DNA of 64,000 nt from Cytophagales bacterium Alg240-R148 (GTDB taxonomy: Bacteria; Bacteroidota; Bacteroidia; Cytophagales; Cyclobacteriaceae): the NCBI GenBank assembly GCA_900537185.1, contig LS999826.1, positions 857,521-921,520 on the forward strand, written 5' to 3'. Each line of letters begins with the position of its first letter. Within the stretch, counting starts at the first letter, position 1. Under the pieces are notes generated by a model. The model was not told where the DNA came from. It made no database searches and saw only the letters and a program-made list of their open reading frames with translations. Positions 54,487 through 61,996 of this stretch are shown one piece after another. The translations under genes were made by a program, and so were the position numbers.

Positions 54487-54512
54487 AAGTACCCGGTTGG
54501 TACCGGGTACTT
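54487..54512. terminator. Bidirectional terminator closing the sus arm
   Basis: Perfect 10-bp inverted repeat (AAGTACCCGG 54487-54496 against 54503-54512) with a 6-nt loop and a preceding A run. It is usable from both sides between convergent genes. It starts 4 bp after the GH13 stop. Confidence 0.85.
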
Positions 54513-54518
54513 AAAATA

Positions 54519-55013
54519 TTAATTCTTAGTTATGGGTGCAGAAAAATTACCAGCTGTTAAAGAAGTTTTTTCTGTTCCAGTAATTAACGCTTCACAGTCA
54601 AAACTAAAGTTACCTGCAATCGTCGTTTCAGATAATTCAGTTATGGTTATTGTGCCTGAAGTTGAAATCAAAGAAGTTTGATTTTCATTGAGGTGTGCGC
54701 CAATAAAAATAACTTCATTCCCGCCAATGTCTCCATAGCCACCAAATTTATAGGTGCCAGTTTTGGTTAAATAAGGAATTGGATCTCCAATTAGAGGCTC
54801 TGAACCTGTACTTATCGTAACAGAACGGTTGTTTGGAAGTACCGCAATGATGCCGTATCCTTTGTCCTGCAACACCGCTGTGATAGCAATGGATTGTTCT
54901 TCCGTGCCATTGATGGCAACATTCATAAAGTGGGCTGGAGCAGGATCCTCTTTCTTACAAGAAAATGCCATGGCTACCAAGGCCACCAAACAAATAATTT
55001 TAATAGCTTTCAT
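54519..55013 (-). CDS. Hypothetical lipoprotein, paralog of the next gene
   Basis: 164 residues with lipobox AFSC (Cys19) followed by KKEDPAPAHFMNVAINGT. The rest is beta-rich and ends with SGTITITELSETTIAGNFSFDCEAL. It is clearly paralogous to the 158-residue gene 5 bp upstream: shared CKK(E/D)DPAPA, an (F/N)-x-A-I-(N/D)-G strand and the SGTITITEL/TGTVTVTEL block. The pattern suggests a DUF6252-like Bacteroidota family, which is uncertain. Surface or periplasmic; function unknown. Confidence 0.75.
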   Translation of the reverse strand: MKAIKIICLVALVAMAFSCKKEDPAPAHFMNVAINGTEEQSIAITAVLQDKGYGIIAVLPNNRSVTISTGSEPLIGDPIPYLTKTGTYKFGGYGDIGGNEVIFIGAHLNENQTSLISTSGTITITELSETTIAGNFSFDCEALITGTEKTSLTAGNFSAPITKN

Positions 55014-55018
55014 TACAA

Positions 55019-55495
55019 TTAGTTGGCTGCAATAGCAGATGAAACATCTCCTGAAGTTACTTTGATTGTTTCAGTGCCACCAAGTACTTCAGCGTCAAAG
55101 TTAAAAGTAGCTTTGAACGAAGTAGCAGTCAATTCAGTTACTGTTACTGTACCAGTTTGGCCAAAATAAGCTTTTGAATCAGCAGAAGTGTAAGAAGCAT
55201 AAAAAGCAGCCTTGTCTGTTGTTGCAGTTCCTTGAGGTACAACATCATAAGTACCAGCTTCTGTAAGTGCCGTGTTGCCTTGAGCAGAAGTTAAAGTGAG
55301 TGCACCGTTATCAGAAAAAGTTCCAACAACAATATAAGTAGCGCTAGTTTTGGTACCAACTACAACTGTGCTAGACTGTGCAGCTCCATCAATGGTTGCG
55401 TTCAAAAAAAATGCTGGAGCTGGATCGTCCTTTTTACAAGAAGTAAGAACTACCGCTACCATAGCGATTAATGCGAAAAATTTTGTGATTTTCAT
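55019..55495 (-). CDS. Hypothetical lipoprotein, paralog of the downstream gene
   Basis: 158 residues with lipobox VLTSC (Cys20), then KKDDPAPAFFLNATIDGAAQ. It is a Ser/Thr/Ala-rich beta-domain with GTVTVTELTATSFKATFNFDAE. It is first of two tandem paralogs, 5 bp apart, in one transcript. Function unknown. The Ala/Thr-rich composition differs from its partner and suggests relaxed, surface-type evolution. Confidence 0.75.
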   Translation of the reverse strand: MKITKFFALIAMVAVVLTSCKKDDPAPAFFLNATIDGAAQSSTVVVGTKTSATYIVVGTFSDNGALTLTSAQGNTALTEAGTYDVVPQGTATTDKAAFYASYTSADSKAYFGQTGTVTVTELTATSFKATFNFDAEVLGGTETIKVTSGDVSSAIAAN

Positions 55496-55819
55496 TTTAC
55501 TAGATTTAGATTTTTTAATTAATGCTGCGAATTAAAACAATCCGAATATATTAAAAAAGAAAAAAATAGAAATTAATTATTATTAATTGTACTTATCGTA
55601 TAATATACTGTTTTTGTTGTAGGAAAACCATGTTTTGATTTGGTAAAGTACAAATAAAACAATGGTGAAATTGGAGTGAAATATAGGGGCTTGGCGTAAT
55701 AAATAGGTGTTATTGCACTTGTTTATAGGTAGTTGGGCTGCGGTGTTTAGGGTGCTTTCATCCAATTTGTAAGAATATTTCTTAATCCCATTTAATGAAA
55801 ATTTTATTGGGTAAAAAAA
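55496..55819. other. Gene-free AT-rich spacer
   Basis: 324 bp between two minus-strand operons. TATATTCG on the minus strand near 55550 is a one-mismatch -7 candidate for the paralogous lipoproteins, without a clear -33. No RNA, repeat or terminator with a strong stem was seen. Confidence 0.3.
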
Positions 55820-56524
55820 TTACCAGTCTGGCTTGTTGGGATCTTTTTTCTTTTTCCCTTTCTTTTTATTTTGTTGTATGTATTGTGCTTCTTTGTTTTT
55901 CATTGCGTCCAAAATCATTTGAGCCTTTTCAGGAGTGATTTTCATTTGTGGTTGTGGCTTTGATTTATTTGGATTTTTATCTTTGTCGTCTTTGTTTTTT
56001 TCATCCTCTTTCGAAGCTTCATCGTCTTTGTCTTTCCCTTCTTTATCCTCGTCTTCTTTGTTGTCTTTTTGCTCTTCTTTCTTTTTATCTTCGTCTTTTT
56101 TCTCTTGCTCCTCTTGTGACTCTTTTTCTTCTTCCTTTTTCTCTTCCTCTTTTTTGTTTTTACCGTCTTTCTGATCTTGCTCTTCTTTGTTTTGATCGTC
56201 TTTGTTTTGGTCTTGTTTTTTTTGTTGGTCTTGTTTCTGTTGGTCCTTTTTCTGCTGTTCTTTCTTTTGTTTGTCTTTTTTCTGCTCGTCCTCGAGTAGT
56301 TTTTTTAATTCTAATAATTTTTGATGGTCTGGCGCATAAGACAAACCTTCTTTAACGGTCTTCAAGGCTGTGGCATTGTCTCCATTAACAAAATCATTGG
56401 ATGCTGTATGAAAATGGTCCTCGGCTAGCTCTAGTTCGTGTAGTCCATCGGTAATATCCTTGCTTTGCCCATGGGCTACGATCAAGAAAAAAGAGAATAG
56501 GCTGAGTAATATTAATTTTTTCAT
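55820..56524 (-). CDS. batC: BatC-like protein with a long charged linker
   Basis: 234 residues: signal peptide MKKLILLSLFSFFLIVAHGQ, one TPR-like pair (about 25-75: HFHTASNDFVNGDNATALKTVKEG), then about 110 residues made almost only of K, E, D, Q and N. A conserved C terminus, KITPEKAQMILDAMKNKEAQYIQ and KKKGKKKKDP, is the tail seen in BatC/BatE proteins. Bat proteins form an envelope complex linked to aerotolerance in Bacteroides. The gene overlaps the TPR gene by 4 bp (ATGA). The linker is encoded by repeated AAG/GAA/CAG/GAC codons and is prone to slippage. Confidence 0.75.
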   Translation of the reverse strand: MKKLILLSLFSFFLIVAHGQSKDITDGLHELELAEDHFHTASNDFVNGDNATALKTVKEGLSYAPDHQKLLELKKLLEDEQKKDKQKKEQQKKDQQKQDQQKKQDQNKDDQNKEEQDQKDGKNKKEEEKKEEEKESQEEQEKKDEDKKKEEQKDNKEDEDKEGKDKDDEASKEDEKNKDDKDKNPNKSKPQPQMKITPEKAQMILDAMKNKEAQYIQQNKKKGKKKKDPNKPDW

Positions 56525-57204
56525 TTCTGTAAATCATCTATTTGAATAATGGACTTAAGGCGGGTCATAAAATCCGTGTTTTTTAATATTCTAGGATCTT
56601 TGTCTCCCGCTTTTTGCATCAAATTGTAAGCTTGTTTGTACCGTTTGTTTCGAACCAGTTGCTTGGCCTGGTTCAAAAGCTTGGCCGGGTAGTCTTTATA
56701 AGTTTTTAACAGTTCGTAATTGTAACGTGCTGTTTTATTATTATTGTCTTTTTCTATGGCCCTTTTGAAAAACAATATGGATTGATCAATACCCTCTTCT
56801 GGTTTTTTGATGTCTTTTTTAATAAACGCAATACACCCAGCTTGGTTGTAGGCAATGGAGGCAATTTCAGTATCGTCGCTGTCCGTTAAATCCATATACA
56901 TTTCAAAACATAATTCGTATTCTAATTGTTGGGTAGAATCCAAAGCAATTAAAACAGAGTCAGCAGGTCGCATGGTACTGTATCCAGCCAGGATAAAGTT
57001 GCTATGGGCATAATTAAGGGCAACGGTGTTGTTGTCAACATCGAGGGAGTCTGTTAGCGCTTTAAGGAGCTGCTGTGCTTCTTTGAATCTATTTTCAGTA
57101 TATGCATTGCGCGCTTTTTTTACCACCTCGTTTCTGGTGCCAATGGCGTTAAAAGCCGCCCATAAAGACGTTAATACTAATGCTATAGAAATGGTCAACT
57201 TCAT
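56521..57204 (-). CDS. TPR protein of the Bat operon
   Basis: 227 residues with an N-terminal signal or anchor (LTISIALVLTSLWAAFNA). Helical TPR-like repeats include ARNAYTENRFKEAQQLLKAL, LFFKRAIEKDNNNKTARYNYELLK and LVRNKRYKQAYNLMQKAG. It corresponds to the TPR partner normally located between BatB and BatC/E. It is probably periplasmic and membrane attached, 11 bp after the VWA gene and overlapping batC, which indicates coupled translation. Confidence 0.75.
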   Translation of the reverse strand: MKLTISIALVLTSLWAAFNAIGTRNEVVKKARNAYTENRFKEAQQLLKALTDSLDVDNNTVALNYAHSNFILAGYSTMRPADSVLIALDSTQQLEYELCFEMYMDLTDSDDTEIASIAYNQAGCIAFIKKDIKKPEEGIDQSILFFKRAIEKDNNNKTARYNYELLKTYKDYPAKLLNQAKQLVRNKRYKQAYNLMQKAGDKDPRILKNTDFMTRLKSIIQIDDLQK

Positions 57205-57215
57205 TTAATACTTCT

Positions 57216-58184
57216 TTATATCTTAATGGCTTTAAAGTTTAGCAGCAATTCAATTGAAATTAAAAACAGGGCAATGAGCAATACATAATAATACCGATTG
57301 GCAGAAGTGTCTACTTGTCTGGTATCTTTTAACTCCCCTTCAATAGAATTTATTTTATTTATTAAACGAGAAATATCATTTTCAGATTCAGAAATTTCAT
57401 AGTATACGCCTCCAGTGGTTTTTGCTAAGTTTTTTAACGATTTTGGCTCTAGTTTTGAAACTACTTCTTTGCCCGTTCTATCTGTTTTGAAACCTCTTCT
57501 AGTTCTAATTTTTGCTCCTGTGGTGGTGCCAATTCCTAATGTGAATAACTTTATTTCTTTTTCCTTTATTTCTTTTGCTATCTTTTTTGTGTTTTCTCCA
57601 AAGTCTTCTCCATCAGAAATTAAAATGATTACTTTGGATTTTGGCTTTGAAACCAATTCCTCTTCATCAATGATTTTTTCCAAACTCATGGTTAGGGGTG
57701 GGCCAAAATCTGTCCCAGCTGAAGGTACTAAGTTGGTGTGTAATGTTTCTAAAAACAAGTTCAAGGCATTCTGATCATAGGTAAGCGGACATTGCATAAA
57801 TGCCTCGTTAGAAAAAATAATGATGCCTATTCTATCCGTACTAAAAGCTTCTACTATATTTTTTAACTCAAATTTTATTCTTTCTAACCTACTGGGTTGT
57901 ATGTCGGTGGCATTCATAGAGGCAGACAAATCAATGCATATCATAATGTCTTTTCCTATCGCTTTTACTTCTTTTTTAGAATCTCCAAAAGAAGGGCCTA
58001 GAATTGCAATAATAATTAGTGCAAAAATGATGGAACGCAGTATAAGTTTTATGAAAATATTGCCAAATGGTGCTTTTAATTGGCGTGCAATATAAATGGA
58101 CCTCATTAAGAAAAGAAGGTACAATACAGCAAAAGCGCAACAAAAAATTAGTTCTAAATTAGAAAAGTCTTTGGACCAAAGCAT
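57216..58184 (-). CDS. batB: BatB-like VWA domain membrane protein
   Basis: 322 residues. Two N-terminal spans (about 10-28 and 42-63) are followed by a von Willebrand A domain with an intact MIDAS: DLSAS (85-89), Thr in SAGTDFGPP and SDGEDFG. A last span (YYYVLLIALFLISIELLL) near the C terminus completes the BatA/BatB layout. In other Bacteroidota, BatA, BatB, BatD and a MoxR ATPase are adjacent; here only this VWA gene, a TPR gene and batC are present, with tRNA genes directly upstream. Confidence 0.88.
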   Translation of the reverse strand: MLWSKDFSNLELIFCCAFAVLYLLFLMRSIYIARQLKAPFGNIFIKLILRSIIFALIIIAILGPSFGDSKKEVKAIGKDIMICIDLSASMNATDIQPSRLERIKFELKNIVEAFSTDRIGIIIFSNEAFMQCPLTYDQNALNLFLETLHTNLVPSAGTDFGPPLTMSLEKIIDEEELVSKPKSKVIILISDGEDFGENTKKIAKEIKEKEIKLFTLGIGTTTGAKIRTRRGFKTDRTGKEVVSKLEPKSLKNLAKTTGGVYYEISESENDISRLINKINSIEGELKDTRQVDTSANRYYYVLLIALFLISIELLLNFKAIKI

Positions 58185-58324
58185 TTACAGCGTTTTAAAT
58201 AAAATATTACGACCGACAAATATAAGAATCCAATGGTAGCAGTGAAATACCATTGGTGTAAAAACTTCATTTATTTACGGATAAATGCCGTTTTTAGATT
58301 TTTTGTAATTTTTTTGAGTAAAGT

Positions 58325-58356
58325 ATTGCAAGTAAAAAAAACTTGTATCATATTTG
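58325..58356 (+). promoter_or_regulatory. Promoter of the tRNA cluster
   Basis: TTG near 58326, about 20 bp spacer, CATATTTG (58349-58356), close to TAnnTTTG. It is 15 bp before the first tRNA. Confidence 0.4.
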
Positions 58357-58371
58357 CACTCCCATTCGGAC

Positions 58372-58459
<88 letters not shown>

Positions 58460-58533
58460 AAATTGATTATTGATAGTGATCAAATTACCGAGACTGGTTG
58501 AAAAGAAATCAAATTGCTTTGAAGAAAGCAAAT

Positions 58534-58607
58534 GGTTCGCTAGCTCAACTGGATAGAGCAACTGCCTTCTAAGCAGTAGGTTCCAGGTTCGAGTCCTGGG
58601 CGAATCA
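58534..58607 (+). tRNA. tRNA-Arg (TCT)
   Basis: 74-nt cloverleaf. Acceptor GGTTCGC pairs with GCGAATC (one G:T), discriminator A, anticodon stem ACTGC/GCAGT with loop CTTCTAA (anticodon TCT), T-arm CCAGGTTCGAGTCCTGG. CCA is not encoded. Confidence 0.95.
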
Positions 58608-58618
58608 CTATCAGTGCT

Positions 58619-58692
58619 CGGGGTGTAGCGTAGCCCGGTATCGCGCCTCGTTTGGGACGAGGAGGTCGTAGGTTCGAATCCTGCCACCCCGA
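58619..58692 (+). tRNA. tRNA-Pro (TGG)
   Basis: 74-nt cloverleaf. Acceptor CGGGGTG pairs with CACCCCG, discriminator A, anticodon stem CCTCG/CGAGG with loop TTTGGGA (anticodon TGG), T-arm with GGTTCGAATCC. It starts 11 bp after tRNA-Arg and is followed directly by the cluster terminator. Confidence 0.95.
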
Positions 58693-58693
58693 C

Positions 58694-58725
58694 AAGCGTC
58701 AACTCATACAGTTGACGCTTTTTTT
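58694..58725 (+). terminator. Terminator of the tRNA cluster
   Basis: Perfect 10-bp inverted repeat AAGCGTCAAC (58694-58703) / GTTGACGCTT (58711-58720) with a 7-nt loop, then a T run. It begins 2 bp after tRNA-Pro. Confidence 0.9.
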
Positions 58726-58797
58726 ATGTCCAAACTTTCTAAGAATATCTATGGCAGGGTTCGAACCGTGGTTTGAGTTGGAGCTTGCGGAAACCAT

Positions 58798-58958
58798 GAG
58801 GGGTTTTTTGTGCGGCAAGGTGTTTTGCGGGTATGAGCTAAACCGAAGGTTCACGAGGGGTTTTTTGTGCGGCAAGGATTTTTGCGGGTATGAGCTAAAC
58901 CGAAGGTTCATGAGGGGTTTTTAGTGCGGCAAGGATTTTTGCGGGTATGAGCTAAACC
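58798..58958 (+). repeat. 57-bp tandem repeat, 2.8 copies
   Basis: Units start at 58798, 58855 and 58912 (GAGGGGTTTTTTGTGCGG...), 57 bp each. The third is cut after GAGCTAAACC. Units differ by one to three bases. The period is a multiple of three, so one frame reads as a 19-residue repeat, but no start, codon pattern or neighbour supports coding. It lies between the tRNA terminator and the flavin monooxygenase stop, in a 308-bp stretch without genes. Confidence 0.9.
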
Positions 58959-59000
58959 AATGTAGAAGTAAAGCGTGGAAACAGAACAGGTAGGATACAA

Positions 59001-60062
59001 CTACCCAGCTCCATCGATGCTGCTTATTATCTCTTGCACAGCTTGTCTGGCGGTTTTTCCAACACCATAAATAGTGGCAGAGGCAAAGCCTGTCCAATTC
59101 CCGTATCCTACCAACCAGAGATGTGGTTCCAAAATGGAACGGCAGCCAACCGTGTTTATTCTATTGTTGGTTATAATGTTGAGCCCGCTGAGGTGCTCCA
59201 GGTTGGCTTTAAAACCTGTACACCAAAGGACCGTGTCCACAGTTTCTTTGTTTCCATTTGCCCAAACAACCCCATCTTTATAAAAAGAATGAAAAGGTCT
59301 AAAGGATTCAAACACATTTCTTTTTAAAGCTTCTTTAACTACTTCCACTTGTACGATATTGTTTAAGGAGATTTTATTGTCCTGTTTGCTTACCGGTTGC
59401 TTAGAAGATTGAGCGTGAAATTTTCTGGTTGCTTCTTCAAACAAATAACGGCCATCGATTTCTTCGGGTAAAAAGTAAGGTGCTTCGGTTGTAACCCATT
59501 TACAAGATGCAACTTTTGAAACTTCCGCTAAAATTTGAGCGCCCGAATTGCCGCCTCCCACAACCATAACTTTTTTACCTTCTAAGCCTTTGCTGTTTTT
59601 ATATTGTTGCGAATGGAGTTGTTGGCCATTAAAAAGGGCTTGGTTGGGGAAGTTTGGAATGTAAGGATTTTGGGCAGTACCAGTAGCACTTACCAACGTT
59701 TTGGTGTAATACAAACCTCGATTGGTTTCTATTACAAATAGAGTGTCTTCTTTGTGAACACGTTGAACTTCGGTTTGCCGTTGGATAGGAAAGTTGTATT
59801 TGGCTTCGTATCGAACCAAGTATTCTATGAACTCCTCTTTGCTCGGATATTCTTCCTTTCCTTTGGGCATCATCCAACCCGATAAAGAACTGTAGGTGGC
59901 TGGTGAGAATAGTTTTAGGCTGTCCCATGTATCTTGCCATGCGCCGCCTGCATTTTCCCGATTGTCTAAGATTAAATATTCCAGCGCGTGGCGCCTTAAA
60001 AAATAAGCTACTGATAAACCAGCTTGCCCACCTCCTATGATTATGCAATCGTGTATTTTCAT
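59001..60062 (-). CDS. Flavin-containing monooxygenase-like NAD(P)/FAD oxidoreductase (CzcO/ArsO-like)
   Basis: 353 residues from ATG 60062. The FAD-binding GxGxxG occurs as IIGGGQAGLSVAYFLRR (about 8-24). GGAWQDTWDSLKLFSPATYSSL is the FMO-like block following it, and a second dinucleotide motif VMVVGGGNSGAQIL (about 164-177) binds NADPH. The C-terminal TVLWCTGFKANLEHL is the ATG/CTGF strand. The protein is ArsO/CzcO-like, usually labelled as involved in metal or thioether chemistry. The substrate is unknown and no ars gene is nearby. It stands alone next to the 57-bp repeat. Confidence 0.88.
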   Translation of the reverse strand: MKIHDCIIIGGGQAGLSVAYFLRRHALEYLILDNRENAGGAWQDTWDSLKLFSPATYSSLSGWMMPKGKEEYPSKEEFIEYLVRYEAKYNFPIQRQTEVQRVHKEDTLFVIETNRGLYYTKTLVSATGTAQNPYIPNFPNQALFNGQQLHSQQYKNSKGLEGKKVMVVGGGNSGAQILAEVSKVASCKWVTTEAPYFLPEEIDGRYLFEEATRKFHAQSSKQPVSKQDNKISLNNIVQVEVVKEALKRNVFESFRPFHSFYKDGVVWANGNKETVDTVLWCTGFKANLEHLSGLNIITNNRINTVGCRSILEPHLWLVGYGNWTGFASATIYGVGKTARQAVQEIISSIDGAG

Positions 60063-60214
60063 GACCTTTGGTTGTCTGTTGTTGTAACTTCCTTTACAAA
60101 GTATGAATATAAATAAATCCAATCCAATTGGAAGCTTCAAAAAGCAGTTAATAGCATCTTGTGCAACCAACTTGATACAAAGGCCACCGTTATGTGGCTA
60201 CATAAAATTATTGG

Positions 60215-60679
60215 TTACTTTTGTTTTAAGAAGATATGTGTGAAGTAATACTGGCCTTGGTTGTTTTGTCTTGCACAAATGGCTGCTAGGTTAAAATCAC
60301 CTTCAATATTGGCTTTGTGGCCTGCACTGGCCAGCCAACTTGCTACTACCTTTTGAGCAGAATTTTGGTTGAATGCAACATTTTCTCCTACCTTAGAACC
60401 ATTTAAGGCATCGTAAAGTGGGTCCATTCTTTCTTGAAAAAGGTCGTGGCTGATGTTATTGTTTTTAATTTGATACTCCGTATGGTCCACGGCAGCTTGC
60501 ATGAGCACTGCATTAAAACGGAGAGAGGTTTTTCCCAACGAAGCGCGGTGCACATTTATTAAGTCGTGGATCTCTTGCTCAATGGAACTATAAGAAAGCG
60601 GGCTTACCTCATTGTCTTTACACGCGTTTAATACAAATAGAAGGAGCGCAATCGGTATTAAAAATCTTCTGGTTTTCAT
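60215..60679 (-). CDS. CAP-domain (SCP/PR-1-like) lipoprotein
   Basis: 154 residues with lipobox LNAC (Cys20). The CAP domain has SIEQEIHDLINVHRASLG, LMQAAVDHTEYQIKNNNISHDLFQERM (His residues of the CAP cavity), GENVAFN and VVASWLASAGHKANI, the strongly conserved W-x-x-S-x-x-H block. Bacterial CAP proteins are secreted or surface proteins of diverse and mostly unknown function. It lies 152 bp upstream of the monooxygenase on the same strand. Confidence 0.87.
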   Translation of the reverse strand: MKTRRFLIPIALLLFVLNACKDNEVSPLSYSSIEQEIHDLINVHRASLGKTSLRFNAVLMQAAVDHTEYQIKNNNISHDLFQERMDPLYDALNGSKVGENVAFNQNSAQKVVASWLASAGHKANIEGDFNLAAICARQNNQGQYYFTHIFLKQK

Positions 60680-60859
60680 TCAAGCAATATGTAACATGAT
60701 TGTTTTTGAAAACACCTTAACAAGACCAATGAGACGATAACTCGACAGAATTCATATGGGCCTGCCAATTGTACAGCCAAGCCAGAATTGGTACAAGAGG
60801 GTGGCGGTTCGGGCGGTTAGCACATTCGATTCGTTTGCAATTGTTGCGATTGAACGTTC

Positions 60860-61354
60860 TTATTCAGCTCCATGTTTAACTAGTGGTGTTTTAATGCTCC
60901 GATGAAAGGCTGTATCTGCCATTCCAAAAGCCTCTTCGGTAGGCCCTTTATCATTTAACAAATCCAATTTTGTTTTGCCAATTGCTGGTGTTGGCATCGC
61001 ACCAACTGGGGTCCACCACAAGACAGACTGATGTCCTGACATATTATCTCCCCATTTACCGCGGCTCTTAAGAAAGTAACTGTGCACTGTTTTATAGGTG
61101 TATGCTTTGAGAAGATCTACATTTTCCCAAACCGAAAGGTTGATGAAAATCAATGGATTGGTATACAGTGTTTCAACTTCTGTAGCGGAAGCACCATCTC
61201 CTCCTGTTAGCCGCCAAATGAAACCTGGGCTTTGTTCTGCAAGCAAGTTTACTGGTTCCAAAAAATCTTTAAATTCTTTGATCAAAGGGTGGTTAATGTC
61301 TTCTTTGAGTTGGATGATGTTGTATTGTGCTAAATGGTAATGGTTGGATGACAT
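60860..61354 (-). CDS. DUF3291 domain protein
   Basis: 164 residues without signal. YHLAQYNIIQLKEDINHPLIKEF, PGFIWRLTGGDG, NLSVWENVDLLKAYTYKTVHSYFLKSRGKWGDNM (in part) and LWWTPVGAMPT follow the DUF3291 pattern, which resembles small antibiotic-biosynthesis-monooxygenase-like folds. It lies 16 bp after the MarR gene, so the two form an operon. Probably a cytoplasmic enzyme acting on a small molecule sensed by MarR; the reaction is unknown. Confidence 0.85.
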   Translation of the reverse strand: MSSNHYHLAQYNIIQLKEDINHPLIKEFKDFLEPVNLLAEQSPGFIWRLTGGDGASATEVETLYTNPLIFINLSVWENVDLLKAYTYKTVHSYFLKSRGKWGDNMSGHQSVLWWTPVGAMPTPAIGKTKLDLLNDKGPTEEAFGMADTAFHRSIKTPLVKHGAE

Positions 61355-61370
61355 AATTGCGCGTTAAAAA

Positions 61371-61793
61371 TTATAAAAGTTCTGCTACGGTAAAGGTGAG
61401 GTCTACAAGTTTTTTTGCTGGTTCTTTGCCTAAGATTGCTTCATATTTGTCTCTTAAATTGAACCAACAAGATTCAAGAGATGGAAGCAGTTGGTTGAGT
61501 TTTTTTGTGCCATTGAAATGCATGGTTTTGCCTTTGGCCTGTTTTACAATTAGTTCTCTGACAATCATTTTGTCGGCCAAGCGGGTAACAGTAGAAGGGT
61601 CAAGATCCAATTGTAGACTAAGCTCAGAAGGTGTTATCCCTGGGTTTTCGTAAATCAACAATAATAAAAAGGCATAGGAGGGCGTCATGCCAATAGGGGC
61701 AAAGGACTGCAGTGCTAATTTGTTTAGTTTGCGTGCAAGACTGTTGCTTGTAAAGTAAAGGCAGTTCGATAAATACCTATCAGATGCATTCAT
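61371..61793 (-). CDS. MarR family transcriptional regulator
   Basis: 140 residues. Winged helix: GITPSELSLQLDLDPSTVTRLADKMIVRELI (about 55-85, in part), with recognition helix DPSTVTRLADKM, then the wing and terminal dimer helices. It is first gene of the MarR-DUF3291 operon. A perfect palindrome (CTTGTA-CA-TACAAG) lies 22 bp before the start, the probable self-operator. Confidence 0.93.
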   Translation of the reverse strand: MNASDRYLSNCLYFTSNSLARKLNKLALQSFAPIGMTPSYAFLLLLIYENPGITPSELSLQLDLDPSTVTRLADKMIVRELIVKQAKGKTMHFNGTKKLNQLLPSLESCWFNLRDKYEAILGKEPAKKLVDLTFTVAELL

Positions 61794-61797
61794 TTGT

Positions 61798-61829
61798 CAA
61801 AGTTATACATTATTGCTTGTACATACAAG
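61798..61829 (-). promoter_or_regulatory. MarR promoter and operator
   Basis: CTTGTACATACAAG (61816-61829), a perfect 6-bp inverted repeat with a 2-nt spacer. On the minus strand TAACTTTG (61798-61805) is a perfect -7 ending 4 bp before the ATG, and the palindrome supplies the -33 position (CTTG about 20 bp upstream). The operator would block the promoter; the mRNA would be leaderless or nearly so. Confidence 0.55.
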
Positions 61830-61996
61830 TATTATGTGGGTGTTTATTTTTTTCATCTCTTTATTATAAAATGTAGTCACTTTAATAACAACATATTTTT
61901 TAATAGGCTAAGCAATATTGGGACAGGCCACCATGTATATGTCTCTTTTGGCTCCAAGGGGCAGGTACTTTGTTTTTCAAAAGTTAAGGAATATTT

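Noticed and set aside
55935-56355. Ser/Phe/Leu-rich plus-strand open frames opposite batC
   Set aside because: They are the complement of the K/E/D/Q-rich linker codons; low complexity only.
58652-58924. 90-residue plus-strand open frame with a 19-residue repeat
   Set aside because: It starts inside tRNA-Pro, crosses a strong terminator and depends on the 57-bp repeat; no signal, domain or start supports it.
58798-58958. CRISPR array
   Set aside because: The 57-bp units are contiguous and near-identical with no unique spacers; no cas gene is in the window.
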